A stretch of DNA of 64,000 bases from Bordetella parapertussis (GCA_945862265.1 CAMAXP010000006.1:1-64000); one strand, 5' to 3'; shown: positions 1 to 8,711, numbered from the stretch's first letter. Program-made: numbers and translations. Notes: a model not told the origin generated them from the sequence alone.

Positions 1-1
1 G

Positions 2-145
2 ACCACTGCAATCAAGGAGTACATCGATTTGCACAATAAAAATCCCAAGCCTTTCGTATGGACTGCCAAGGCCAATGACATCCTTGCCAAGGTCATTCGC
101 GCCAACAGCCGCTTAAGTTCCAAACAGAACGAAGCACTACACTAG
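2..145 (+). CDS. IS630-family transposase, C-terminal fragment
   Basis: The window opens inside a reading frame that ends at TAG 143-145 and gives about 47 residues ending SKQNEALH. The run NPKPFVWTAKANDIL is the typical end of IS630-type DDE transposases, just after the last catalytic acidic residue. Only the tail is visible, so it is unknown whether the element is intact. No obvious terminal inverted repeat or target duplication could be assigned between the stop and the next gene at 190. Confidence 0.8.
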   Translation, partial: TTAIKEYIDLHNKNPKPFVWTAKANDILAKVIRANSRLSSKQNEALH

Positions 146-189
146 CAGGGCAAGCTCGCCGCCGCGAGGCCGTTTCGAGCAGGCGCCTG

Positions 190-1323
190 TCAGAAGAGGT
201 TCATCTGGGCGGTTGTCGACGGCGGCCGGAAAATCGTCATGTCCAGCGTCGGCGGTTCACGGCCGCCGGAATCCCGGCCGTTGAGCCCGAGGCGCCTGCA
301 CGCTACGGCAAAGCGCTGGCCGATGAGGTCGGCAAACAAGCCCGTGCCGGTCATGCGTTCCCCGAAGCGGGGGTCGTTGTCCTTGCCGCCGCGCAGCTGG
401 TGCACGACGCTCATGACGTGTTCGGCCCTGAGCGGATAGTGGGTGCCGAGCCACTCGCGGAACAGCCCTTTGAGCTCATGCGGCAGCCGCATGATGATGT
501 ACGCGGCGGTTTGCGCGCCCGCGTCGCGCGAGGCCTCGAGGACTTCCTCGATGCTCTTGTCCGACAGCGCGGGGATCACTGGCGCCACCATCACGCCGCA
601 GGGAACCCCTGCGGATGAAAGTGCGCGAAGGGTGTCCAGCCTACGCTGGGGGCTGGCCGCGCGCGGCTCCAGCCGGCGCGCGAGCTTGCGGTCCAGCGTG
701 CCGATCGACACATAGGCGCGGACGAGGTTCTTTCGGGCCATGGGCGCGAGCAGGTCAAGGTCGCGCTCCACCAGGGCGGACTTGGTGACGATGGTCAGCG
801 GATGGCCGCACTCGGCAAGCAGTTCGATGATGCCCCGGGTCAGGCGATAGCGCCGTTCGACGGGCTGGTAGCAGTCGGTATTCGCACCCAGCGCGATCGG
901 GCTGGGCACATATCCCTTGCGGCCGAGCTCGGTACGCAGCAGTTCGATGGCGTTTACCTTGGCGTACAGCCGGGTCTCGAAATCCAGCCCGGGGGAGAGT
1001 TCGAGGTAGGCGTGGCTGGGACGCGCGTAGCAATAAATGCAGCCGTGTTCGCATCCGCGATACGGGTTGATTGACTGCGTAAAGGGGACGTCCGGCGATT
1101 CGTTCCGCGAGACGATTGAGCGGGCGCGTTCCTCCGTGACGCTGGTTTCGCGCACGGACGCAGGCTCGTCGTCGGGCAGCCATCCGTCGTCGAAGGCTTC
1201 GCGCGTGGCTTTCTCGAAGCGTCCCTGGGGCGAGTCGGTCGTCCCGCGGGATTTTCCGGCCGTGTCGACAAGGGCCGCATGCAGGGGGATCGAGCGCATT
1301 TCGCTACGCAGGTCGTTGGGCAT
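190..1323 (-). CDS. PA0069-family radical SAM protein
   Basis: A 377-residue protein with the radical SAM iron-sulfur motif CEHGCIYC (C91, C95, C98) followed by YARPSHAYLELSPG, characteristic of the PA0069/Rv2578c group, which is distantly related to spore photoproduct lyase. It should bind a 4Fe-4S cluster and cleave S-adenosylmethionine in the cytoplasm; the substrate is unknown. The ATG at 1323 lies about 55 bases from a LexA-like palindrome at 1378-1397 that also overlaps the start of the divergent MFS gene, so damage-linked control is possible. No strong ribosome binding site is visible before the start. Confidence 0.9.
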   Translation of the reverse strand: MPNDLRSEMRSIPLHAALVDTAGKSRGTTDSPQGRFEKATREAFDDGWLPDDEPASVRETSVTEERARSIVSRNESPDVPFTQSINPYRGCEHGCIYCYARPSHAYLELSPGLDFETRLYAKVNAIELLRTELGRKGYVPSPIALGANTDCYQPVERRYRLTRGIIELLAECGHPLTIVTKSALVERDLDLLAPMARKNLVRAYVSIGTLDRKLARRLEPRAASPQRRLDTLRALSSAGVPCGVMVAPVIPALSDKSIEEVLEASRDAGAQTAAYIIMRLPHELKGLFREWLGTHYPLRAEHVMSVVHQLRGGKDNDPRFGERMTGTGLFADLIGQRFAVACRRLGLNGRDSGGREPPTLDMTIFRPPSTTAQMNLF

Positions 1324-1377
1324 GGGTTCGCTGGTTAGAATGGCTCCGCGGCACTACGGCTGCACCACTCGGAAGCA

Positions 1378-1397
1378 TACTGTATACATGAACAGTA
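1378..1397. promoter_or_regulatory. LexA-like palindrome TACTGT-N8-ACAGTA
   Basis: Perfect 6-base arms, TACTGT and ACAGTA, are separated by 8 bases (ATACATGA). This contains the proteobacterial SOS box pattern CTGT-N8-ACAG. It lies between the divergent radical SAM and MFS genes and includes the chosen MFS start codon (1388-1390). Binding would block translation-proximal transcription of the MFS gene and could cover the radical SAM promoter. The match to the consensus is seen directly; LexA binding is inference. Confidence 0.5.
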
Positions 1398-2563
1398 CTC
1401 GCCGCAACGTCGCCCTGCTGGCCGCCTGCCAGGCAATGCTGTTCAGCAGCAGTGCGACACTGGCCTCGATCAACGGGCTGGCCGGGATGTCATTGGCGGA
1501 CAACCCCGCCCTCGGGACGCTCCCCGTGACGACCTGGGTGCTCGGAGGGGCCATTTCCACGCTGCCGGCATCGCTGTACATGAAGCGTGTCGGTCGTACA
1601 CAGGGGCTGATCGCAGGCGCAGGCACAGGGATTGTGGCTGCGCTCATCTGCGCGTTTGCGATCTGGACGCACAACTTCTGGATGCTGTGCCTGGGGACGC
1701 TGGTTTTCGGTGCTTCAAACGCAACCGGCCAGTACTATCGCTTTGCAGCGGCCGATGTATCGCCGCCGGACTACAAGGCGCGCGCGATTTCGCTTGTGCT
1801 CCTGGGAGGGTTGCTGGGCGGCATCATCGGCCCCGGGTTGAGCCGGTTTTCGGTCGATGCGCTGCCGGATCGCTTCCTTGGCGCCTACCTGGTTCCGATC
1901 CTGTACTGCCTGGTTTCCATCGGGTTGCTTTCCGCGACGCGCATCCCGAATCCGACCGCTGAGGAACAAGCGAGCGGTGGTCGCTCGCTGCGGGAGATCG
2001 CGAAGCAGCCCAAATTCGTGGTCGCCGTGCTGTCCGGCGCGGTAGGGTACGGCGTGATGAACCTGCTGATGACGGCGACGCCGATTGCCATGGGGATCTG
2101 CGGCCATCCTTTCGGTGATGCGGCGTTCGTCGTGTCCTCGCATGTCATCGGCATGTTTGCGCCCTCGCTGGTCGCAGGATCGCTGATCAAGCGCTTCGGG
2201 GTCCTTAACATCATCCTGGTCGGGGCTGCACTGAACGTGGCTTGCGTAGCGGTCGCGCTGAACGGCGTCGACGTTGCACATTTCTGGGTGGCGCTGGTGC
2301 TGGTTGGTGTCGGCTGGAACTTCATGTACATCGGCGGGACGACGCTCCTCACCGAGACCTACCGCCCCGAGGAGAAGGCCAAGGCCCAGGGCGCGAACGA
2401 CATGAGCATCTTCGTGATGATGGTCATTTCTTCGCTGACCTCGGGATTCCTGGTCTCCCGGGCCGGCTGGAATACGGTGAACCTGCTTGCGCTTCCGGTG
2501 CTGGCTGCGGTGGCCGGGGCCGCGGTCTGGCTCGCGCTGCGCAAGGCGCCTGCGCCCGCATGA
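1388..2563 (+). CDS. MFS transporter
   Basis: A 391-residue integral membrane protein with about 12 hydrophobic helices and the usual major facilitator layout. The loop between helices 2 and 3 has the MKRVGRTQG-type basic turn. The reading frame is open upstream as far as 1037, but ATG 1388 gives the expected N-terminus MNSTRRNVALLAACQ and follows the divergent gene. It sits inside a LexA-like palindrome. The TGA overlaps the ATG of the next gene (ATGA at 2560-2563), so the two are translationally coupled. The substrate cannot be read from sequence; the partner enzyme suggests an amino acid or hydroxyamino acid, which is inference. Confidence 0.85.
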   Translation: MNSTRRNVALLAACQAMLFSSSATLASINGLAGMSLADNPALGTLPVTTWVLGGAISTLPASLYMKRVGRTQGLIAGAGTGIVAALICAFAIWTHNFWMLCLGTLVFGASNATGQYYRFAAADVSPPDYKARAISLVLLGGLLGGIIGPGLSRFSVDALPDRFLGAYLVPILYCLVSIGLLSATRIPNPTAEEQASGGRSLREIAKQPKFVVAVLSGAVGYGVMNLLMTATPIAMGICGHPFGDAAFVVSSHVIGMFAPSLVAGSLIKRFGVLNIILVGAALNVACVAVALNGVDVAHFWVALVLVGVGWNFMYIGGTTLLTETYRPEEKAKAQGANDMSIFVMMVISSLTSGFLVSRAGWNTVNLLALPVLAAVAGAAVWLALRKAPAPA

Positions 2564-3678
2564 CCGCCATCCTCCCGGCGCGGCTGGGCCAACGGCTCGA
2601 CGAGGTCGATACGCCCGCCCTGATCCTCGACCTGGACGTGTTCGAGTCGAACCTGCGGTTGCTCAAGGATGCGCTCGCCGGTCGCAAGCTACGCATCCGT
2701 GCACATGCCAAGACGCACAAATGCCCGGAGATCGCCCTGCGGCAGATCGCCGCGGGTGCCGTCGGCGTGTGCTGCCAGAAAGTCTCTGAGGCCGAGGCGA
2801 TGGTCGAAGGCGGCGTGGGCGACGTGCTCGTCTCCAACCAAGTCGTCGGGGCCGGCAAGCTTGCGCGCCTTGCCCGCCTTGCCAGGCGCGCCCGGATCGG
2901 CATTTGTGTCGACCATGAGTTGCAGGTCGACGCTCTGGGCGTGGCGGCGCAGCATGAAGGCGTTGAGCTGGACGTCTACGTCGAGATCGACGTGGGCGCG
3001 CGGCGCTGCGGCGTGGCGCCCGGCGTGCCGGCGCTTGAGTTGGCGCGACGCATTTCATCCGTGCCGGGCTTGCGCTTCGCCGGATTGCAGGCCTACCAGG
3101 GTTCGGCGCAGCACGTGCGCACCATGGACGAGAGGCGTGCGCGAATCTCGATTGCGATCGAAGCGGCCCGCGAAACGCGGGAACTGATCGTTTCACAGGG
3201 CCTGCCGTGCCCGATCGTTACCGGCGCGGGCAGCGGGAGTTTCATGTTCGAGGCCGACAGCGGCGTCTATGACGAACTCCAGCCCGGCTCCTATGTATTC
3301 ATGGATGCCGACTATGCGAAGAATGAGTGGGCGCCGCCGATGCCGCGTTTCGGGCATGCGTTGTTTGTGCTTGCCACAGTCATGAGCACGCCTGTGCCGC
3401 AGCGTGTCGTTCTCGACGCCGGCCTCAAGGCTTCGAGCGTGGATTCCGGATTGCCCACCGTCTGGCAGCGTCCGGGCCTCACGTATGCGCGTGCTTCAGA
3501 TGAGCACGGCGTGGTCGAAGTGCAGGCCGGTGCCGCTTCGCCTGCCCTGGGGGAAAAGCTGCTGCTGGTGCCCGGGCACTGCGACCCGACGGTAAACCTA
3601 TACGACTGGTACGTGTGCGTGCGTGGCGGGGTTGTCGAGGCTTTGTGGCCGATCACCGCGCGCGGCGCGCTCGCCTGA
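2560..3678 (+). CDS. DSD1/D-threonine aldolase family PLP enzyme
   Basis: A 372-residue fold-type III PLP enzyme. The PLP lysine is K51 in RAHAKTHKC, and the metal-site segment PGHCDPTVNLYD (H340, D342) lies near the C-terminus. Family members are D-threonine aldolases or D-serine dehydratases that use PLP plus a divalent metal. The two activities cannot be separated here by motif alone. Start ATG 2560 overlaps the stop of the MFS gene, pointing to import and breakdown of a D-hydroxyamino acid or related compound. It converges with the coiled-coil gene 51 bases downstream. Confidence 0.85.
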   Translation: MTAILPARLGQRLDEVDTPALILDLDVFESNLRLLKDALAGRKLRIRAHAKTHKCPEIALRQIAAGAVGVCCQKVSEAEAMVEGGVGDVLVSNQVVGAGKLARLARLARRARIGICVDHELQVDALGVAAQHEGVELDVYVEIDVGARRCGVAPGVPALELARRISSVPGLRFAGLQAYQGSAQHVRTMDERRARISIAIEAARETRELIVSQGLPCPIVTGAGSGSFMFEADSGVYDELQPGSYVFMDADYAKNEWAPPMPRFGHALFVLATVMSTPVPQRVVLDAGLKASSVDSGLPTVWQRPGLTYARASDEHGVVEVQAGAASPALGEKLLLVPGHCDPTVNLYDWYVCVRGGVVEALWPITARGALA

Positions 3679-3729
3679 ACGACTGCAGGGTCCTGCTCTC
3701 GCCGCGTGCCGGATTGATCGCTCTGGGCC

Positions 3730-5946
3730 CTACGATGCACCGATCCCCGGCGCTTCGGTGCTTTCGCTGGCGGGCGCAGCAGGTGTGCCGCTGGTCCGTG
3801 CAAAGGCATCTTCAGGGGGGAGCGACAACTCGTAAGTAAGCTTGAGTGACGCGTTCGGCAGGGCATGCCGGCGCGCGTAGGCGATGGCTGACGCGCCTAG
3901 CGTGGGTGCCCAGACCCCGACCGAAGCCACTGCACCGGTCAAGGTGAAGACGGAGACTGCCGCTGCCGCGCGCCAGCGGCGCGCAGACAGGCGATGGGCA
4001 TTCAGGTTGATGACTTCCCCGGTTTCGGCGCGCAGGTGCACGGAGTGCTCCCCGGCCATGTGAGCCGCGGCCGCCTGCTCCTCCGCGGCGGCGCGCTCGA
4101 GGCAAGCTTCCTCGGCCTTGCGATCCTCTTCCGCGCGGGCCGCGCAGAGCGTCCCTGCGTGCCGGTCGGCGTGCATCCTGCGGCGCTCCGCGAGCGCCTG
4201 GGCAATGCTGGCACGGGCGGCGAGTTCGGCAGCATCGGCGGCCTGCGTTGCCAGCCGCTCCGCGGTTTGCGCGGCGCGAGTACGGCGGCGGGTTTCCGTC
4301 AGCCGACGGGCGTTGGCCGCCCGCGCGGCTGCAGTGCACTCGGCAAGAGTCGCGGCCGCGGCCTGCATTTCCGCTTCAGCTTCGGCAAGTGCGCGCAATT
4401 CACCGGCGGCCTGCTCGTCTGCCTCATGGCGCATGCGTGCCGCCTCTGCGGCGCGCGTATCCATTTCCGCGCGCGCACGCGCCGATTCGATTCCCCGCTG
4501 CTCGGCCGCGCCCCGCTCGCTCGCGGCAAGGGTTTGGTCATGTTCGGCCGCCAACCGTTCGCCGATCCGGTCGAACTCGGACTCCATCGTGGAGATCCGC
4601 GCGGACGCTGCGGACTGCAGCGCCTGCTCTGTGGCGAGCAGGGCCAGCGCGCACTCGGCCTGGTCGCGCTCGCGGCGAGTGCGCGCCAGCGCCGTCCCGC
4701 GCGCACTGACCTCTGCGGCAAGGCGCGCCTGCAGCGCGGCTTGCGCTTCATTGTCGGCTGCGGCCCTTTCGCTTGCTGCGATTGCTGTCGCCTCTTCAGC
4801 CGCTTGCCTGGCCTGGAAAGCCATGAAGGCTTCCTTCAATACCTGCTCGCGCTCAAAGGCGGAGGCGGCAAGGCGGCACTCCTCGGACGCGTGCTCCTGC
4901 GCGATACGGCACGCGTCCTGTTCAGCATGGAGGCGTCGTGCCGCCGTTTCGCGCAGCGATTTTTCGGCAGCCAGCCTTTCGAGGGCGCAGGCTTCTTCCT
5001 TTGCGTGCAGGCGCGCGCGCTCGGCAGCCTCGGCGGCCGCGCTCGCGGTGGCATTGGCGGCGGACTGGGCTGTGCGGCGGGCAAGTTCCTCGGAGTTGAG
5101 CCTCGCGTCCGTCGCGGCCCGGGCCCGGGCCTCTGCCACGAGTCGCTGCCGGGCTTCCTCGGCAAGCCTTGCTTCCGACGCCGCCCGTGCCTGTGCCTGC
5201 TCGGCGGCTTCCCGCTCGGCCTGCAGTTTCGATTCCGTCATGATCCGCGCCCGCGCATCCTCTGAGGCACGGGTTTCGGCCGCGAGACGCGCCCGCGTTT
5301 CAGTGCTCGCGCGCTGCTCGGCTTCAGCCTGGGCCTGGGTCTCGGCACGGGCGCGCTCTTCAGCGGCGGCGCAGGCGAGGGCGTCTGCCTGCATCCTGGA
5401 TTCGAGCTGCAGCCGGGCACGCAGTTCGAGCAATCCGCGGCGCTTGATTTCCTGCTGCGCTTCGGCGCCGGCGCTGGCATCCTCGCCGGCACTGCGTGTT
5501 GCGGCATCCAGCAGCGCCTGCTCGGCCGCCAGGCGCTGCCGCGCGAGTTCTGCAGCGCGCTCTTCTGCGGCGGTGCGCTCAAGGGACTTCGCGAGCGCCT
5601 CCTCTTCGACGTTGGCCCGGGCGCGGGCCAGCTCTAGGAGTTTCTTTTCAGTGTCCTTCCGGGATTCGATCGCCGCCTGCTCGTGGGTCTCTGCATCGAG
5701 GCGCAGCTTCGCCTGCAGGCGCGCCTCCTTTTCGGCCGCAATGCGCGATTCCAGTTTTTCCCGCGCGGCGCGCTCCAGGGCTTCGCGCTGCTCGGCTTCC
5801 TTGCGCAGGCGCCTCTCGGCCTCCACCCGGTCGTCGGTGGCGATCGAAGCCCTGGCTTCCGCTTCCACGCGCGCAATCGCCTGCTTGATGGCCGCGTATT
5901 CGACGTCTTCCGTGCGTGGTGGTTCGAGCGTGTGTTCGGTGGTCAT
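3730..5946 (-). CDS. large Ala/Glu/Arg-rich coiled-coil protein with C-terminal membrane segment
   Basis: A 738-residue protein. Residues about 15-640 are almost uninterrupted heptad-like helix rich in A, E and R, with repeated variants of AEARA, RLAAE and EERAA. After a basic stretch comes a hydrophobic segment at about 660-681 (AAAAVSVFTLTGAVASVGVW), then a tail of about 55 residues with a proline/serine-rich end. This suggests a C-tail-anchored, mostly cytoplasmic filament or scaffold. No enzymatic motif is seen and I do not recognise a named family. It is divergent from the spermidine-synthase-like gene. The opposite strand also carries a long open frame, which is a mirror artefact of GC-rich repetitive codons. 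Confidence 0.75.
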   Translation of the reverse strand: MTTEHTLEPPRTEDVEYAAIKQAIARVEAEARASIATDDRVEAERRLRKEAEQREALERAAREKLESRIAAEKEARLQAKLRLDAETHEQAAIESRKDTEKKLLELARARANVEEEALAKSLERTAAEERAAELARQRLAAEQALLDAATRSAGEDASAGAEAQQEIKRRGLLELRARLQLESRMQADALACAAAEERARAETQAQAEAEQRASTETRARLAAETRASEDARARIMTESKLQAEREAAEQAQARAASEARLAEEARQRLVAEARARAATDARLNSEELARRTAQSAANATASAAAEAAERARLHAKEEACALERLAAEKSLRETAARRLHAEQDACRIAQEHASEECRLAASAFEREQVLKEAFMAFQARQAAEEATAIAASERAAADNEAQAALQARLAAEVSARGTALARTRRERDQAECALALLATEQALQSAASARISTMESEFDRIGERLAAEHDQTLAASERGAAEQRGIESARARAEMDTRAAEAARMRHEADEQAAGELRALAEAEAEMQAAAATLAECTAAARAANARRLTETRRRTRAAQTAERLATQAADAAELAARASIAQALAERRRMHADRHAGTLCAARAEEDRKAEEACLERAAAEEQAAAAHMAGEHSVHLRAETGEVINLNAHRLSARRWRAAAAVSVFTLTGAVASVGVWAPTLGASAIAYARRHALPNASLKLTYELSLPPEDAFARTSGTPAAPASESTEAPGIGAS

Positions 5947-6004
5947 GGCCGTATTCCGGAGCGCGGGATGAGTGCCATTATTCGTGCCGCGCCTGCGGGC
6001 GAAT

Positions 6005-6045
6005 CCCCGAAAAGGGGGCGAAACTGCCCCCAGTTCGACGACTGG
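6005..6045. other. overlapping GC-rich hairpins in divergent intergenic region
   Basis: Between the divergent genes at 5946 and 6117, CCCC(6005-6008)/GGGG(6014-6017) and GGGGGC(6014-6019)/GCCCCC(6026-6031) share the same G-run and so are mutually exclusive stems. A third stem CCAGT/ACTGG follows at 6031-6045. A TATACT -10-like hexamer lies at 6073-6078 ahead of the plus-strand gene. This could be a leader or attenuator-like structure, but GC-rich DNA forms such stems by chance. Confidence 0.3.
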
Positions 6046-6116
6046 GCGGCGGGTCGCCGCTATAAGCGCCGCTATACTGCGGGCATGACACTGAACGACT
6101 GCAGGATAGCCCCCCG

Positions 6117-6902
6117 ATGAAGTGGGGGCAGCGCGCGAAACCCCGGTCCGAAGTGGTGGTGAGCGAAGAGGACGGCGTGCGATACCTGCACCTGGGCGGC
6201 GACCATATCCAGAGCGCGATGCGGATCGAGGCGCCGGACGACCTCGAGTTGGACTACACCCGGACGATGATGGCTTTCCTGCTCTTCCATCCGCGGCCGA
6301 AGGACTGCCTGATGGTCGGGCTGGGTGGGGGATCGATCCCCAAGTTCATCTATCGCCGCCTGCCCAGTGTGCGCACTCGCGTGGTCGAACTGTGCCAGCC
6401 GGTCATCACGACCGCGCGGTCGCTCTTCAAAGTGCCTGCAGACTGCACCCGTCTCCGCGTGGAGCTGGGGGACGGCGCCAAGGCCGTCCATGCGGCGGAA
6501 GCGGAATTCGACCTGCTCTTCGTCGACGGGTTTGAGGACGGCGCACAGGTGCCGGACCTGGTCAGTGAAGAGTTCTATGCCGCCGCCCACCGGGCACTGC
6601 GCGACCGCGGCGTGATGGTCGTCAATTTCTTCGGCCATGACCGCAAGTTCGACCGCTACCTGAAGCGCATCGAAGCGGCATTCTCAGGATGTGTGATCTG
6701 CCTGGACGCGCGGGAAGACGGCAACGTGATTGTTTTTGCGTTGAAGGGGTGCCCGACGTCCATCCCGTGGCTCGAGCTGCGGCGCTGCGCGGCGAAACTG
6801 GAGGAAAAGCTCGGCCTGCCGTTTGACAGCTTCGTCTCCGGCCTGCGCAAGCACAATCGCTGGACGCGTGGGGCCCTCCTGCTGTCACCGGGCGAAGATT
6901 GA
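6117..6902 (+). CDS. spermidine synthase-like Rossmann-fold protein
   Basis: A 261-residue protein with the SAM/decarboxy-SAM binding motif GLGGGS at residues 68-73, an acidic ribose-binding position in VVELCQPV, and LGDGAKAV and LLFVDGFEDG strands typical of spermidine-synthase-like methyltransferase folds. It is shorter than classical SpeE and lacks a clear N-terminal beta-domain, so polyamine synthesis is not certain. AGGA lies upstream of ATG 6117. Its stop overlaps the TTG start of the TauE/SafE gene, which suggests coupled expression. Confidence 0.8.
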   Translation: MKWGQRAKPRSEVVVSEEDGVRYLHLGGDHIQSAMRIEAPDDLELDYTRTMMAFLLFHPRPKDCLMVGLGGGSIPKFIYRRLPSVRTRVVELCQPVITTARSLFKVPADCTRLRVELGDGAKAVHAAEAEFDLLFVDGFEDGAQVPDLVSEEFYAAAHRALRDRGVMVVNFFGHDRKFDRYLKRIEAAFSGCVICLDAREDGNVIVFALKGCPTSIPWLELRRCAAKLEEKLGLPFDSFVSGLRKHNRWTRGALLLSPGED

Positions 6903-7642
6903 GCACCGTCGACTACGGCACGCTCGCGGCGTTGACCGCTATTGCGTTCGGCGGCGCCTTCATCTTCGGGGTGACGGGCTTCGGCTCCGCGCTGCTGACG
7001 ATCCCGCTGGCGACCCACCTCGTCCCGCTGCCGTTCGCGCTGGCGATGTTTTCGGTGCTCGATTGCACGAGTGCCTGGCGCATCGGCCTCACCGACCCCA
7101 AGAGCGCGCAGGGCCCGGAGTGGAAGCGCATCCTGCCGGGGATCATTGTCGGCAGCGTGGTCGGCATGACCCTCCTCGTCAACCTGCCGCGCACCTTTTC
7201 GATGCTTGCGCTCGGGGTGTTCGTGCTGGCGATCGCGGTTTCCAATATCGTCCGCGCCAGCGCCGTGGCGCAGGTGCGCCGCGCCTGGGCCTATGTGGCG
7301 GGCTTCACCGGAGGGGTGACGAGCACGTTGTTCGGCGCCGGCGGGCCGCCGTATGCGATCTACCTCTCGCGCCGCCCCCTCACAAAGGAGCAGTACCGGT
7401 CGACCCTGGGTGTTTGCACCATGTTCAGCATCTCGCTGCGGCTGGTCGCCTTCTTCATCGCCGGGCCGCTGCAGTCGCCTACGCCATGGTTGTATGCCTT
7501 GGCCGCGCTGCCTGCGTCATTTGCCGGCCTGTGGGTCGCCTCCCGGGCGTTCTCGCGCTTCTCGCGCGACACGCTGATCCGCGCCATCGGGTTCATGCTC
7601 GCCGCGAGCGGCATCTCGTTGATCATCCGCGCGCTGGCCTGA
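6899..7642 (+). CDS. sulfite exporter TauE/SafE family permease
   Basis: A 247-residue membrane protein with eight or so hydrophobic segments and the family repeats GGAFIFGVTGFGSALLTIP near the N-terminus and GFTGGVTSTLFGAGGPPYAIYL in the middle. TauE/SafE (DUF81) proteins export small sulfur-containing or organic anions. The start is TTG at 6899 overlapping the preceding TGA by four bases. It converges with a Bug gene whose stop is 23 bases away. The actual substrate is not evident. Confidence 0.9.
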   Translation: MSTVDYGTLAALTAIAFGGAFIFGVTGFGSALLTIPLATHLVPLPFALAMFSVLDCTSAWRIGLTDPKSAQGPEWKRILPGIIVGSVVGMTLLVNLPRTFSMLALGVFVLAIAVSNIVRASAVAQVRRAWAYVAGFTGGVTSTLFGAGGPPYAIYLSRRPLTKEQYRSTLGVCTMFSISLRLVAFFIAGPLQSPTPWLYALAALPASFAGLWVASRAFSRFSRDTLIRAIGFMLAASGISLIIRALA

Positions 7643-7665
7643 GCCGGCTGCGCGCGGCGGCCGGG

Positions 7666-8622
7666 CTACTGCTGCTTGATCCCGGCGTCGCGGATCACCT
7701 TGCCCCACTTGTCCTGCTCGCCGCGGATGAAGGCCGCGGCCTGGTCGGGCGATCCGGCGAGCGGCTCGGCGCCCAGTTCCGCGAAGCGCGTGACGATAGC
7801 GGGCTTCACGATCGCGGCATTCACGCCGGCATTCAGGCGGCGGATGATTTCAGGTGGCGTCTTCGCCGGCGCGAGCAGCGCGAACCAGCCCACTACCTCG
7901 AAGCCCGCCAACCCGGTTTCCGCCACGGTCGGTACGTCGGGCAGCAGCAGCGTGCGCTTCGCGCTCGAAACCGCGATCGGCCGCAGCGATCCCTTCTTGA
8001 TGTGCGGCGTCATGATCGCAACGTTCTCGAACATCATCGGCACGCGGCCTGCGAGCAGGTCGGGCAGCAGCGCACCCGAACCCTTGTAGGGGATGTGCAC
8101 GATGTTCACCCCGGCCATCCGCTGCACGAGTTCACCGGCGAGGTGCTGCGCGGTGCCCGGGCTCGACGAGGCGTACTCGACCTTGCCCGGATTCTGCTTC
8201 AGGTAGGCAAGGAGCTGCGCCATGTTCGTGGCGGCCATGTTCGGGTGCACGACCAGCACATAGGGTGTGGTGGCGACGAGCGCCGCCGGGACGAGGTCCT
8301 TCTCTTCATAAGGCAGGGTCGAGTAGAGGGCGGGCGCCGTGCCGTGGGTACTGGAGACGACGAGGAGGGTATGCCCATCCGGTGCTGACTTTGCGACGAG
8401 GCCGCCGCCGATCGTGCCGCTGGCGCCGGGCCGGTTCTCGACCACAACAGCCTTGCCCAGCGCCTCGCTGAGTTCCTGCGCGACCAGCCGGCCGATGACG
8501 TCGGTGGTGCCGCCGGGTGGGAATCCGACGATGATGCGGACCGTTTGGGACGGGTAGCCCTGGGCCTGGGCGGCGAGCGAGGCGAGGGCGAGCAGCCCCC
8601 CGGCGAGTGCTTTAGCAAACAT
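7666..8622 (-). CDS. Bug family (TTT) periplasmic solute-binding protein
   Basis: A 318-residue protein. Residues 1-20 are a Sec signal ending AQA, followed by GYPSQTVRIIVGFPPGGTTD, the N-terminal signature of Bug/TctC receptors that bind organic acids in the periplasm. Family motifs GRLVAQELSEALGKAVVVENRPGA and HIPYKGSGALLPDLLAG are present. The open frame continues upstream, but ATG 8622 has GGAG close by and starts the signal peptide. No TctA/TctB genes are nearby. Hairpins at 8646-8711 separate it from the upstream ThDP-enzyme gene. Confidence 0.93.
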   Translation of the reverse strand: MFAKALAGGLLALASLAAQAQGYPSQTVRIIVGFPPGGTTDVIGRLVAQELSEALGKAVVVENRPGASGTIGGGLVAKSAPDGHTLLVVSSTHGTAPALYSTLPYEEKDLVPAALVATTPYVLVVHPNMAATNMAQLLAYLKQNPGKVEYASSSPGTAQHLAGELVQRMAGVNIVHIPYKGSGALLPDLLAGRVPMMFENVAIMTPHIKKGSLRPIAVSSAKRTLLLPDVPTVAETGLAGFEVVGWFALLAPAKTPPEIIRRLNAGVNAAIVKPAIVTRFAELGAEPLAGSPDQAAAFIRGEQDKWGKVIRDAGIKQQ

Positions 8623-8645
8623 TGCGTCTCCTTGATTTTCCAAAA

Positions 8646-8711
8646 CCAGAAAGTATTCTGGCCGAAGACCGGCTTCTGTGGCCGGTCTTTGAAATAAAAG
8701 TTCTACTTTTA
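8646..8711 (-). terminator. three tandem inverted repeats, terminator-like
   Basis: Three perfect stems lie between the ThDP-enzyme stop and the Bug start: CCAGAA/TTCTGG (8646-8661), AAGACCGGC/GCCGGTCTT (8665-8689) and TAAAAG/CTTTTA (8695-8711, overlapping the TAA stop). Read on the minus strand, the last stem is followed by TTTTGG. The 9-bp GC-rich stem is the strongest. They may end the gor-decarboxylase transcript or set expression of the Bug gene. Confidence 0.5.

Noticed and set aside
1037..1387. N-terminal extension of the MFS frame
   Set aside because: It runs over the divergent radical SAM gene and is arginine/serine-rich shadow; ATG 1388 gives the normal N-terminus.
4118..5971. 617-residue plus-strand open frame opposite the coiled-coil gene
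   Set aside because: Its Ala/Ser/Arg composition is the complement of Ala/Glu/Arg codons in the minus-strand gene; it has no domain, no start signal and no TM logic.
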